DNA of 64,000 nt from Pseudomonas sp. 102515 (GTDB taxonomy: Bacteria > Pseudomonadota > Gammaproteobacteria > Pseudomonadales > Pseudomonadaceae). The DNA is taken from NCBI RefSeq assembly GCF_031085165.1, contig NZ_JAVHTY010000001.1, positions 744,001 through 808,000 of the forward strand, written 5' to 3'. Positions 46,048 to 54,448 of the stretch are shown one piece after another. Under the pieces are notes generated by a model. That model made no database searches, was not told the origin of the DNA, and saw only the letters and a list, made by a program, of their open reading frames with translations. The translations under genes and the position numbers were made by a program. The stretch's first letter is position 1. Each line of letters begins with the position of its first letter.

Positions 46048-47010
46048 ATGGCCCTAGCCGTGCGCTTCTTCGATCAGCAACCGGTGACCGTCGCCGACAG
46101 CTCGCTGCGGGACGACGTGCTTCAGGGCTTCGCCCGGACCCCCAAGGCGCTGTCGCCCAAGTATTTCTACGATCAGCGCGGCTCCGAGCTGTTCGAGGCC
46201 ATCACCCGGCAGCCCGAGTACTACCCGACCCGTACCGAAGAGGGCATCCTGGCCACCGCGGCCGGTGAGATCGCCCGCCTGGCCGGGCGCGACGCCGCCC
46301 TGGTCGAACTGGGCAGCGGGGCCAGTCGCAAGGTGCGCCTGCTGCTGGAAGCCATGCACCCGGCCGGCTACCTGGGCATCGACATTTCCCGCGAATTCCT
46401 GCTCAGCAGCACCCAGCGCCTGGCGGCCGACTATCCCTGGCTGGACGTCAGCGCCGCCTGCGCCGACTTCAGCCGGCCCATGACCCTGCCCGACAGTCTC
46501 GACGGCCTGCGGCCCATCGCCTTCTTTCCCGGTTCGAGCATTGGCAATTTCACCCCCGCAGAAGCGGGGGTTTTCCTGCGCAATCTGCACCGGATGCTGC
46601 CGGCGACCGGGGGCCTGCTGATCGGGGTGGATCTGATCAAGGATCGGGCGCGGCTGGATGCGGCCTACAACGACGCCGCCGGGGTGACCGCCGCCTTCAA
46701 TCTCAACCTGCTCGAACGCATCCGTCGTGAGTTGGACACCGATCTGGATCCGCAGCGCTTCCGACACCTGGCCTTCTTCAACGAGGAGCAGGCGCGTATC
46801 GAGATGCACCTGGTCAGCACCCGCGACCAGACCGTACGTCTCGAAGGCCGCCGGTTCTCCTTCCGCGAAGGCGAACGGCTGCAGACCGAGAATTCCTACA
46901 AGTACAGCCTGGAGAGCTTTCGTGCGCTGGCCGAAGATGCTGGCTTCAAACAGGTGCGGGTGTGGACCGACCCTCAGGCGTTGTTCGCGGTTTTCTATTT
47001 CGCGGCTTGA
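46048..47010 (+). CDS. egtD: L-histidine N-alpha-methyltransferase EgtD
   Basis: A 320-residue SAM-dependent enzyme that trimethylates the alpha-amino group of histidine to hercynine, the substrate of EgtB. Family motifs are PKALSPKYFYDQRGSELFE, the SAM site LVELGSGASRKVRLLLEAM (about residues 86-104) and FFPGSSIGNF. It is in an operon with egtB. An intrinsic-terminator-like hairpin lies inside the coding sequence at 46553-46574. Confidence 0.93.
   Translation: MALAVRFFDQQPVTVADSSLRDDVLQGFARTPKALSPKYFYDQRGSELFEAITRQPEYYPTRTEEGILATAAGEIARLAGRDAALVELGSGASRKVRLLLEAMHPAGYLGIDISREFLLSSTQRLAADYPWLDVSAACADFSRPMTLPDSLDGLRPIAFFPGSSIGNFTPAEAGVFLRNLHRMLPATGGLLIGVDLIKDRARLDAAYNDAAGVTAAFNLNLLERIRRELDTDLDPQRFRHLAFFNEEQARIEMHLVSTRDQTVRLEGRRFSFREGERLQTENSYKYSLESFRALAEDAGFKQVRVWTDPQALFAVFYFAA
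46553..46574 (+). other. terminator-like hairpin inside egtD
   Basis: CCCCCGC-AGAA-GCGGGGG followed by TTTT is a seven-pair GC stem with a tetraloop and T-tract, a textbook intrinsic-terminator shape, yet it encodes residues within egtD (TPAEAGVF). It may cause premature termination when translation lags, or be a chance product of codon use. Confidence 0.45.
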
Positions 47011-47124
47011 GCCGTTCGACGGATAAAAGACGACCGGCAGAGTGTGAGGCGGATGGTGAGGGAACTCTCGACCCGATCACGCTCTAAGTAGCAATCTGCT
47101 ACTACAGCGCACCGAGACGTTGCC

Positions 47125-48957
47125 ATGGAGCCTGCTCCACTCACTGCGGCCAATGAACGCCAGCGTCTTGCACTGCTGCGCGATCTCGCCTTGATCGACC
47201 GTCCTTCCGACCGCGCCTTCCAGGATCTCACCGATCTCTGCGCGCGGTTGTTCGATGTCCCCTACGCCATGATCTGCTTTCTCGACGGCCAGCAGGTTCA
47301 TTGTCGAGCCACCGTGGGCTGTGCGCCCCTGACCGTGCCGCGCACCCAGTCGTTCTGCCAGCACCTGCAGGAAACCAGCCTGCCGCTGCAGGTGGAAGAC
47401 GCCCGCAACGACGCCCGCTTCGCCGACCTCAGGGTGGTCAGGGAAGCGCCGAATATCCGTTATTACCTGGGCGCGCCACTGCGCACGTCTGAAGGCCTGA
47501 TGCTCGGCAGCCTGTGCCTGTTCGATTCCACTCCGCGGGCCGCCCTGCCGCAGGATCGCTTGGTGGCGCTGCAGCAGCTGGCCGCCCTCGCCAGCCAGCA
47601 CATCGAACTGCTGCGCACCGAAGCCTTCTGGGATCCGGTCACCCAGTTGCCCAATGGCCAGCGCTTCATCGAAGACGCCGAAGCCCTGACCCGCGCGGGC
47701 ACTCCCGTGGTGGCGGTGGCGGCCGATCTGTTCGCCCAGAGCTATCTCAACGATTTCATCAAGGCCATGGGTCAGGCGCACTTCGATGGCCTGCAGCGCG
47801 CCATCAAGCAGCACCTGCGTCGCCTGCTGCCGGCCGAACAACCGCTGTACCGCCTGGGGCCGGCCCGCTTCGGCTTTTTGCTGCACGACGCCGCCGAGGC
47901 CGCGCAACAGGCGCTGCTCGAACGGCTGCAGGAGGAACTGACCGGGGTGCTCGACTACAACGGCATTCCCATCCAGACCCGCCTGGGCCTGGGGGTGATG
48001 TCCCTGACCGACGATCATCCCGCCGACTGGCTGCGTGCGCTGATCGCCACCGCCGACGATGCCCGCGCCGAGATGCGCGGCTGCCGGCATTTCGATCCGC
48101 AGCACGACGCCGCCTACCGTCGCGCCTTCGCCCTGCTCAGCGCCCTGCCCCAGGCGCTGCGCGCCGAGGATCAGCTGAGCCTGGTCTACCAGCCGCGCAT
48201 CGACCTGGCCACCGGTCGCTGCCACAGCGTCGAGGCGCTGTTGCGCTGGCAGCATCCGCACCTGGGCCCGGTCAGTCCGGCGGAGTTCATTCCGCTGGCG
48301 GAAAAGACCGCGCTGATCACCGCCCTGAGTCGCTGGGTGATGCAGCAGGCCATCGGCCAGGCCTATGCCTGGCAACGGGAAGGCCGGAGTCTGGGCGTGG
48401 CGATCAACATCTCCGCCCATGACCTGAACGATCCGGACTTCACCGAGCACACCATTGACCTGCTGCAGCGCCATCCGGTCAATCCCCGGCGCCTGGAGCT
48501 GGAGGTCACGGAGAATGCCCTGCTGGGTGACGTGGCCCTGATCCATCGCCAGCTGGCCGCCCTGCGCGAGCTGGGCATCGGCATCGCCATCGACGACTTC
48601 GGTACCGGCTACAACAACCTCTCGCACCTGCGCGAATTGCCGGCCGACACCATCAAGATCGACCGCAGCTTCGTCCGCGACCTGACCCATCGTACCAAGG
48701 ATCGGCTGATCGTCAGCTCGCTGATCGAACTGTCCCATCAACTCGGCTTTCGCATCACCGCCGAGGGCATCGAGACCGCCGAGGCCCTGGCCAGCCTGCT
48801 GGCCATGGGCTGCGACGAAGGCCAGGGCTTCTGGATCGGCAAACCCATGCCCGAACCGGAGCTGCAGGCCTGGCTGCTGATCCAGCAACCGGATCTGCAA
48901 CGCTCGACTCGCCGCGCCCCGGTCTTCCAGCTGTTCGACAACGCCGCCAAGCACTGA
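47125..48957 (+). CDS. GAF - degenerate GGDEF - EAL cyclic-di-GMP phosphodiesterase
   Basis: A 610-residue cytoplasmic signalling protein. Residues about 20-165 are a GAF domain (FDVPYAMICFLDGQQVHCRA, FCQHLQETSLPLQVEDARND). Residues about 168-340 are a GGDEF-like domain whose active site is lost (RLGPARFGFLL in place of RxGGDEF). Residues about 355-590 are an EAL domain with catalytic motifs intact: VEALLRW, NIS, ELEVTE, DDFGTGYNN, KIDRSFV, EGIET and QGF. It should therefore degrade c-di-GMP rather than make it. The GAF ligand is unknown. ATG 47125 gives MEPAPLTAANERQRL. Confidence 0.9.
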   Translation: MEPAPLTAANERQRLALLRDLALIDRPSDRAFQDLTDLCARLFDVPYAMICFLDGQQVHCRATVGCAPLTVPRTQSFCQHLQETSLPLQVEDARNDARFADLRVVREAPNIRYYLGAPLRTSEGLMLGSLCLFDSTPRAALPQDRLVALQQLAALASQHIELLRTEAFWDPVTQLPNGQRFIEDAEALTRAGTPVVAVAADLFAQSYLNDFIKAMGQAHFDGLQRAIKQHLRRLLPAEQPLYRLGPARFGFLLHDAAEAAQQALLERLQEELTGVLDYNGIPIQTRLGLGVMSLTDDHPADWLRALIATADDARAEMRGCRHFDPQHDAAYRRAFALLSALPQALRAEDQLSLVYQPRIDLATGRCHSVEALLRWQHPHLGPVSPAEFIPLAEKTALITALSRWVMQQAIGQAYAWQREGRSLGVAINISAHDLNDPDFTEHTIDLLQRHPVNPRRLELEVTENALLGDVALIHRQLAALRELGIGIAIDDFGTGYNNLSHLRELPADTIKIDRSFVRDLTHRTKDRLIVSSLIELSHQLGFRITAEGIETAEALASLLAMGCDEGQGFWIGKPMPEPELQAWLLIQQPDLQRSTRRAPVFQLFDNAAKH

Positions 48958-48968
48958 GCCTGCCCTGC

Positions 48969-48987
48969 CCCGCGGTCTCGCCGCGGG
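48969..48987. terminator. hairpin between the convergent EAL and DEAD-box genes
   Basis: CCCGCGG-TCTCG-CCGCGGG is a seven-pair stem with a five-base loop located between two convergent genes, so it can serve either strand. No long T-tract follows. Confidence 0.5.
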
Positions 48988-49012
48988 TTGGCGCCTCAGG
49001 CCCGGCGCGGGA

Positions 49013-50332
49013 TCACTCCTGGGTGCGCTTGCGCGGCGGCGCGAAGCCGTCGGCCGAGGTCGGCACCAGGGCACCGGGGCGGCGTTCGGTCTTGGGTTTT
49101 GCCTTGGTCTTGGCCTTGCCGTCCTTCTTGCCCTCGGTCTTTTTCTTCTTGACGCCGGCGGCCTTGCCCGAGGCCTTGAGCTTCTTCGGACCGCTGTAGC
49201 TGGCCTTGAGACCCGGCAGGTGACGGCGCTCGAATCTCAGCTTGAGATAGCGCTCGATGCTGGACATCAGGTTCCAGTCGCCATGGGTGACGAAGGAAAT
49301 CGCCAGACCGGCCTCGCCGGCGCGGCCGGTGCGGCCGATGCGGTGGACGTATTCGTCGCCACTGCGCGGCAGGTCGTAGTTGATCACCAGGTCCAGGCCG
49401 TCGACGTCCAGCCCGCGGGCGGCCACGTCGGTGGCGATCAGCACCTTGACCGCGCCGCTCTGCAGCCGCTCCACGGCGAGCTTGCGATCCTTGGTGTCCT
49501 TGTCGCCGTGCAGCACGAAGACCTTGAGGCCTTCGGCCACCAGGCGGCCGGTCAGGCGGTCGGCCTGCACCTTGGTGTTGGTGAAGACGATGGCCTTGCG
49601 ATAGGTCTCGTTAGCCAGCAGCCACTGCAGCAGGCGCTCCTTGTGCGGCGGCTCGTCGGCCAGGATCACCTGCTGCACCACGGCTTCGTTGAGTTCGCCG
49701 GTGCGGTCCAGCATGAGATTCTGCGGCTCGCGCAGGACCTGCTCGACCACCTGACGCAGGCTGTTGCCACCGCTGGTCGCGGAGAACAGCAGGGTCTGGC
49801 GACCTTCCCGCTCGCAGCTCGCGGCGATCTGCAGCACGTCCTCGGAGAAGCCCATGTCCAGCATGCGGTCGGCTTCGTCGAGCACCAGCATCTCGATGTC
49901 TTTCAGATTGACGTTGCCGGCGTTGCGCTGCTCCAGCAGGCGCCCGGGGGTGGCCACCAGGATTTCCGGGTTCTTGCGCAGGCCGGCGGCCTGGACACGG
50001 AAGTCCTCGCCGCCGATCACCAGGCCGGCCTTGAGGAAGGTGAACTGGCCGAAGCGTTCGATTTCCTTGGCGGTCTGCTGGGCCAGCTCGCGGGTCGGCA
50101 GCAGGATCAGGGCGCGGGCACCGGAGCGGGGCTTGGGATCCTTGAGCAGGCGATCCAGCAGCGGCAGCAGGAAGGCGGCGGTCTTGCCACTGCCGGTGCG
50201 GGCGGTGACGCGCAGGTCGTGACCTTCCAGGGCCGGGCCCACGGCAGCGGCCTGGACCGGGGTGGGCGTCTTGAAGCCCAGGGTATCGAGGGCCTTGAGC
50301 AGGCGCTCGTGCAGAGCGAGTTCGGTAAACAC
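49013..50332 (-). CDS. DEAD-box ATP-dependent RNA helicase (SrmB/RhlE-like)
   Basis: A 439-residue helicase that unwinds RNA in ribosome assembly or RNA decay (family knowledge). The Q motif is TPTPVQAAAVG; motif I is ARTGSGKT; Ib is ATPGRL; II is VLDEADRMLDMG; III is LFSATSG; V is ATDVAARGLDVD; VI is HRIGRTGRAG. The tail from about residue 370 is lysine-rich (VKKKKTEGKKDGKAKTKAK), as in RNA-binding extensions. The start is GTG 50332, preceded by GAGG at a seven-base spacing; the upstream extension of the frame is not helicase-like. Confidence 0.88.
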   Translation of the reverse strand: MFTELALHERLLKALDTLGFKTPTPVQAAAVGPALEGHDLRVTARTGSGKTAAFLLPLLDRLLKDPKPRSGARALILLPTRELAQQTAKEIERFGQFTFLKAGLVIGGEDFRVQAAGLRKNPEILVATPGRLLEQRNAGNVNLKDIEMLVLDEADRMLDMGFSEDVLQIAASCEREGRQTLLFSATSGGNSLRQVVEQVLREPQNLMLDRTGELNEAVVQQVILADEPPHKERLLQWLLANETYRKAIVFTNTKVQADRLTGRLVAEGLKVFVLHGDKDTKDRKLAVERLQSGAVKVLIATDVAARGLDVDGLDLVINYDLPRSGDEYVHRIGRTGRAGEAGLAISFVTHGDWNLMSSIERYLKLRFERRHLPGLKASYSGPKKLKASGKAAGVKKKKTEGKKDGKAKTKAKPKTERRPGALVPTSADGFAPPRKRTQE

Positions 50333-50382
50333 GGGTAGACCTCGGTAAAGAAAGGGCGGCCGCCGCGGGCGACCGCAGGTGA

Positions 50383-51297
50383 TCAGGGGACCAGACGGCT
50401 GCGGAACAGCGCCTGGTGCTCGCGGCACTGGGCGGCGGCCAGCAGGAAGACGCCATGGCCGCCGCGCTCGAATTCGAGCCAGGTGAAATCGACTTCCGGA
50501 TAGAGCGCCTCGACGTGGACCTGGCTGTTGCCCACCTCCACAATCAGGACGCCCTGTTCGGTGAGGTGATCTGCGGCCTCGGCCAGCATCCGCCGCACCA
50601 GATCCAGGCCGTCTACGCCACAGGCCAGGCCCAAGGCCGGTTCGTGCTGGTATTCGGCCGGCATGTCGGCGAAATCCTCGGCATCCACATAGGGCGGATT
50701 GCTGACGATCAGATCGAAACGCTGCCCCGGCAGTCCGGCGAAGCCGTCGCCCTGGACGGTATAGACGCGATCCTCCAGATCGTGGCGCTCGATGTTCTGC
50801 CAGGCCACTTCGAGGGCGTCGTAGGACAGATCGCCCAGGGCCACCTCGGCCTCGGGGAAGGCATAGGCGCAGGCGATGCCGATGCAGCCCGAGCCGGTGC
50901 AAAGATCGAGGATGCGCGTCGGTGCGGCCGGCAGCCAGGGGGCGAACTGCGTTTCGATCAGCTCGCCGATGGGTGAACGTGGCACCAGCACCCGCTCGTC
51001 GACGGTGAACGGCAGGCCGCAGAACCAGGCTTCGCCGAGCAGATAGGCGGTCGGCACACGCTCCTGGATGCGCTTGTGCAGCAGCACCCCGAGTTCGTAG
51101 CGCTCGTCGTCTTCCAGGGCGCAGTCCAGGTAGCGATCGGCGGTGTCCCAGGGCAGGTGCACGGCGCCCAGCACCAGGGCGCGGGCCTCGTCCCAGGCGT
51201 TGTCGTGGCCATGGCCGAAGAACAGCTCTTCGGCATGGAAGCGGCTGACGGCCCAGCGGATGTGGTCGCGCAAGGTGCGCAGGCGGGATTCGCTCAT
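50383..51297 (-). CDS. prmB: 50S ribosomal protein L3 N(5)-glutamine methyltransferase
   Basis: A 304-residue SAM-dependent methyltransferase of the PrmB/HemK class, which methylates a glutamine of ribosomal protein L3. The SAM motif is [19 protein letters not shown] and the catalytic NPPY motif is in [18 protein letters not shown]. The PrmB-type N-terminus is [23 protein letters not shown] 51297 has CGGAGCC upstream. A much longer open frame continuing upstream, antisense to the pyruvate-oxidase-like gene, is a shadow. The next gene is divergent, 111 bases away. Confidence 0.93.
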   Translation of the reverse strand: MSESRLRTLRDHIRWAVSRFHAEELFFGHGHDNAWDEARALVLGAVHLPWDTADRYLDCALEDDERYELGVLLHKRIQERVPTAYLLGEAWFCGLPFTVDERVLVPRSPIGELIETQFAPWLPAAPTRILDLCTGSGCIGIACAYAFPEAEVALGDLSYDALEVAWQNIERHDLEDRVYTVQGDGFAGLPGQRFDLIVSNPPYVDAEDFADMPAEYQHEPALGLACGVDGLDLVRRMLAEAADHLTEQGVLIVEVGNSQVHVEALYPEVDFTWLEFERGGHGVFLLAAAQCREHQALFRSRLVP

Positions 51298-51408
51298 GAA
51301 AGGCTCCGGATAATCAGCCGCGCATTCTAACCCGCGCCCGGTCCGACTGCAGGAACTTAACGGCAGATCCCTTCTTCCTAACCCTAAAGGTCCAACGAGG
51401 AGAACGTC

Positions 51409-53175
51409 ATGAGCAAGACCGTAGCCGACCATCTCTGGGAGCGCCTCGGCCAATGGCACGTCGAGCGCATCTTCGGTTATCCCGGCGATGGCATCAACGG
51501 CGTCATGGGCGCCCTGGGGCGGGTGGCCGACCAGTTCGACTACGTGCGGGTGCGTCATGAGGAGATGGCCGCCTTCATGGCCTGCGCCCATGCCAAGTTC
51601 ACCGGCGAGGTGGGCGTCTGCCTGGCCACCTCCGGGCCTGGGGCCATCCACCTGCTCAACGGCCTGTACGACGCCAAGATGGACCATATGCCGGTGGTCG
51701 CCCTGGTCGGCCAGCAGGCCGCCTCGTCGCTCGGCAGCGATTACCAGCAGGAGGTCGACCTGCACACCCTGTTCAAGGACGTTTCCGCCTATGTGGAGAC
51801 GGTGGTGCATCCGGCGCAGCTGCGCCATGTCATCGACCGCGCCTTCCGCGTGGCCATCGCCGAGCGCCAGGTGGCCACCGTGATCCTTCCCAACGACATC
51901 CAGCAGCTGCCCGCGGTGGAGAGTCCGCCGCACCAGCATGCCAATGTCCTCTCCGGTGCCGGCGCCATTCCGCCGCGCCCCTATGCCCAGGAAGACGACC
52001 TGCAGGCCGCCGCCGACATCCTCAATGCCGGCAAGAAGGTCGCCCTGCTGGTGGGCGCCGGTGCCCTGCAGGCGCGTAGCGAGGTCATGGCGGTGGCGGA
52101 AAAGCTCAGCGCCGGAGTGGCCAAGGCGCTGCTGGGCAAGGGCGTGCTCTCCGATGAACTGCCGTATGTCACTGGCTCCATCGGCCTGCTCGGCACCGAG
52201 GCCAGCGATCTGCTGATGAAGGAATGCGACACCCTGCTGATCGTCGGCTCGACCTTTCCCTACACCGAATTCCTGCCCAAGGAAGGCCAGGCGCGGGCGG
52301 TGCAGGTCGACCTGCATGCGCGCAACATCAGCATGAGGTATCCCATCGAGCAGCCGTTGCTGGGCGATGCCGGCGAGACCCTGAGACGCCTGCTGCCGCT
52401 GCTGGAGAGCAAGCCCCACGCTAAATGGCGCGCACGCATCGAGAAGAGCGTGGCCGCTTCCTGGCACTCCATCGAGCAGCGCGCCCTGGCACCCGCCGAT
52501 CCGATCAATCCGCAGCGGGTGTTCCATGAACTCTCCAGCCAGTTGCCGCGCGACGCCATCCTCTGCGGCGACAGCGGTTCCCACACCAACTGGTATGCCC
52601 GCGACATCCGCATGCGCGGGCAGATGCTAGGGTCACTGTCAGGCAAGCTGGCGACCATGGGCTGCGGCATTCCCTATGCCATCGCGGCCAAGTTCGCCCA
52701 TCCGGATCGTCCGGTGATCGCCCTGGTCGGCGATGGCGCCATGCAGATGAACGGCAATGCCGAACTGGTCACCCTGCAGCAGTACTGGAAGAGATTCAGC
52801 AATCCGACGTTCATCGTCATGGTGCTCAACAACGGCGATCTCAACCAGGTGACCTGGGAGCAGCGCGCCCTGGCCGGCGATCCCAAGTTCGCCCCGGCCC
52901 AGGATGTGCTCGACTTTCCCTATGCCCGCTATGGCGAATTGCTGGGCTTCAAGGGCCTGCGCATCCATCGCCCGGACGAGGTGGCCGATGCCTGGCAGCA
53001 GGCCTTCGAAGCGGATCGCCCGGTGGTGCTGGAATTCGTCACCGACCCCAGCGTGCCGCCGCTGCCGCCGCACATCAGCTTCGAGCAGGCCAGGGCCTTC
53101 CTCGGCGCTATCGCCAGTGGCGATCCGAATCGCTGGGACATGCTCAAGCAGGGAGCCCGCCAGCTGCTGCGCTAG
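51409..53175 (+). CDS. thiamine-pyrophosphate-dependent enzyme, pyruvate oxidase (PoxB)-like
   Basis: A 588-residue enzyme of the acetolactate synthase / pyruvate oxidase family. The TPP-activating glutamate is in [12 protein letters not shown] (about residue 50). The central domain (about 190-335) binds FAD in PoxB relatives. The Mg-TPP motif is [17 protein letters not shown], followed by [11 protein letters not shown]. The best guess is conversion of pyruvate to acetate and CO2 with quinone as acceptor. It could also act on a related 2-oxo acid. ATG 51409 follows CGAGGAGAACGTC. It stands alone between prmB and a small membrane protein gene. Confidence 0.82.
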   Translation: MSKTVADHLWERLGQWHVERIFGYPGDGINGVMGALGRVADQFDYVRVRHEEMAAFMACAHAKFTGEVGVCLATSGPGAIHLLNGLYDAKMDHMPVVALVGQQAASSLGSDYQQEVDLHTLFKDVSAYVETVVHPAQLRHVIDRAFRVAIAERQVATVILPNDIQQLPAVESPPHQHANVLSGAGAIPPRPYAQEDDLQAAADILNAGKKVALLVGAGALQARSEVMAVAEKLSAGVAKALLGKGVLSDELPYVTGSIGLLGTEASDLLMKECDTLLIVGSTFPYTEFLPKEGQARAVQVDLHARNISMRYPIEQPLLGDAGETLRRLLPLLESKPHAKWRARIEKSVAASWHSIEQRALAPADPINPQRVFHELSSQLPRDAILCGDSGSHTNWYARDIRMRGQMLGSLSGKLATMGCGIPYAIAAKFAHPDRPVIALVGDGAMQMNGNAELVTLQQYWKRFSNPTFIVMVLNNGDLNQVTWEQRALAGDPKFAPAQDVLDFPYARYGELLGFKGLRIHRPDEVADAWQQAFEADRPVVLEFVTDPSVPPLPPHISFEQARAFLGAIASGDPNRWDMLKQGARQLLR

Positions 53176-53190
53176 CCCGCGCGTCTCAGG

Positions 53191-53234
53191 CTCGCCAAGG
53201 ATCGCCAAGGATCGCCGAGGCGTATAACCTCGGC
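53191..53234 (+). repeat. three tandem 10-bp units followed by a hairpin
   Basis: Three near-identical units, CTCGCCAAGG, ATCGCCAAGG and ATCGCCGAGG, run from 53191 to 53220. The last merges into the stem GCCGAGG-CGTATAA-CCTCGGC (53214-53234). The hairpin may terminate the pyruvate-oxidase-like gene, 38 bases upstream. The tandem units look like slippage. Confidence 0.45.
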
Positions 53235-53254
53235 GGCCTTACAGAGCCTGGGGT

Positions 53255-53578
53255 ATGAGCATGCAGTTGCCCGAGCACGACCGTTTCGATCCGCCGCCGC
53301 TGCGCCTGCGGCGGCCCTTTCTGACCTCCCTCGCCGCCGGCCTGGGCACCTTCTCGGTGCTGACCGGCCTGGCGGCGCTGCTGACTGGCGGTGCCGCCCT
53401 GCTGCAGCTGCCGCCGCTGGGCCCCTATCTGACCCTGACCCGCGAGACTGCCCAGGGCTTCCTGGGCGGTGGTGCGCTGCTCTTGCTCATGGGGCTCTGG
53501 TTGCGCCGCCGCAGCCAGCGGCGCTGGCGCTATCGCAATGCCTTGAGCCTCGCTCCCGAGCTCAAGCGGCAGCGCTAG
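53255..53578 (+). CDS. small two-helix membrane protein (107 aa), unknown
   Basis: Two predicted transmembrane helices (about residues 25-50 and 68-82), an acidic/proline N-terminus (PEHDRFDPPPLRLRRPF) and a strongly basic tail (RRRSQRRWRYRNALSLAPELKRQR). The ATG follows GGGGT, a weak ribosome binding site. I recognise no family. Its stop codon abuts the stop of the convergent rhomboid gene inside a perfect palindrome. Confidence 0.62.
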   Translation: MSMQLPEHDRFDPPPLRLRRPFLTSLAAGLGTFSVLTGLAALLTGGAALLQLPPLGPYLTLTRETAQGFLGGGALLLLMGLWLRRRSQRRWRYRNALSLAPELKRQR

Positions 53579-53590
53579 CTAGCGCTGCCG
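53567..53590. terminator. 24-bp perfect palindrome spanning two abutting stop codons
   Basis: CGGCAGCGCTAG followed by CTAGCGCTGCCG is perfectly symmetric. Its centre is the boundary between TAG (53576-53578) on the plus strand and TAG on the minus strand (53581-53579). Both proteins therefore end Arg-Gln-Arg-stop from identical codons. It can fold on either strand as a shared terminator. Confidence 0.55.
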
Positions 53591-54448
53591 CCAGCGTGCC
53601 AGGCCACCGCCCAGCAGCCCGGTGAGGCATCCCAGCACCAGGCCGCCGACATGGGCGCCATTGGCGATGGAGCCGAAGCCGAGCAGATCGAACACGCCGG
53701 TCAGGCAGATCACCAGCCAGATCAGCATCATGGCCACCACGCCACGCGGCATGCGATAGGCCGGATTGGGCGCCAGCCACTGGAACAGCCAGCAATGGCC
53801 GAGCAGGCCATAGAGCACTCCGGACAGGCCGCCGAACAGCGCCGGCCCGGTCCAGGCGTACTGCACCAGATTGGAGCCGGCGGCGAACACCAGCGTCAAG
53901 AGCAGCAGCATCAGGCCGCCCTGGCGGAATTCGATGCGGCGACCCAGCTCCCAGTACCAGAGGGCGTTCATCGCCAGGTGCAGCAGGCCGAAGTGCAGGA
54001 AGATCGGGGTGACCAGTCGCCACCATTCGCCGCGGGCGAGGCTGGCGTCGAGATCGAGAAAGGCGATGTGCTCGGCATCGATCAGGCGGAATTCCTGCAG
54101 CGTCAGGTAGTGGATCAGCGCCAGGTTGTCGCCCAGTTCGGTGGCCAGGCCCAGCAGCAGGGTGATGACGAGAAAGACGGCGCTGACCGGACTGGCCTTG
54201 AGTTGCGCCAGCAGGCCGAAGCCGCGGGGGCCTCGGGTGGCCTGGACCTCCCCACGCGGATCGCCGTCGGGATAGCGCTCATAGAGCGTGCGGGTCTCCT
54301 CGACCCGCGCCGGATCCAGCACCCAGAGCACCTGGCTGTCGCCCTCTTCCACCACCCGGTGGCGGATCTGCAGGCGCCGCAGCAGGCGGGTGAAGCCGAG
54401 CAGGTCACGGCCCAGGGGCACGCGCAGCACGGGTTGCGGCTGGTTCAT
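53579..54448 (-). CDS. rhomboid-family intramembrane serine protease
   Basis: A 289-residue protein with an N-terminal cytosolic domain (about 1-85) and a six-helix rhomboid core. The catalytic serine is Ser209 in FGGLSGVLYG and the histidine is His266 in NGAHVGGLVLG. Oxyanion residues lie in FLHFGLLHLAMNALWYWELG (His and Asn), and EWWRLVTPIFLH is also family-like. This is the GlpG-like arrangement. Its start overlaps the stop of the upstream phosphoesterase gene (ATGA). Substrates are unknown. Confidence 0.9.
   Translation of the reverse strand: MNQPQPVLRVPLGRDLLGFTRLLRRLQIRHRVVEEGDSQVLWVLDPARVEETRTLYERYPDGDPRGEVQATRGPRGFGLLAQLKASPVSAVFLVITLLLGLATELGDNLALIHYLTLQEFRLIDAEHIAFLDLDASLARGEWWRLVTPIFLHFGLLHLAMNALWYWELGRRIEFRQGGLMLLLLTLVFAAGSNLVQYAWTGPALFGGLSGVLYGLLGHCWLFQWLAPNPAYRMPRGVVAMMLIWLVICLTGVFDLLGFGSIANGAHVGGLVLGCLTGLLGGGLARWRQR

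Noticed and set aside
50383-52584. Extended 733-codon frame for prmB
   Set aside because: The extra 429 codons run antisense to the pyruvate-oxidase-like gene. The methyltransferase N-terminus and a ribosome binding site mark the start at 51297.
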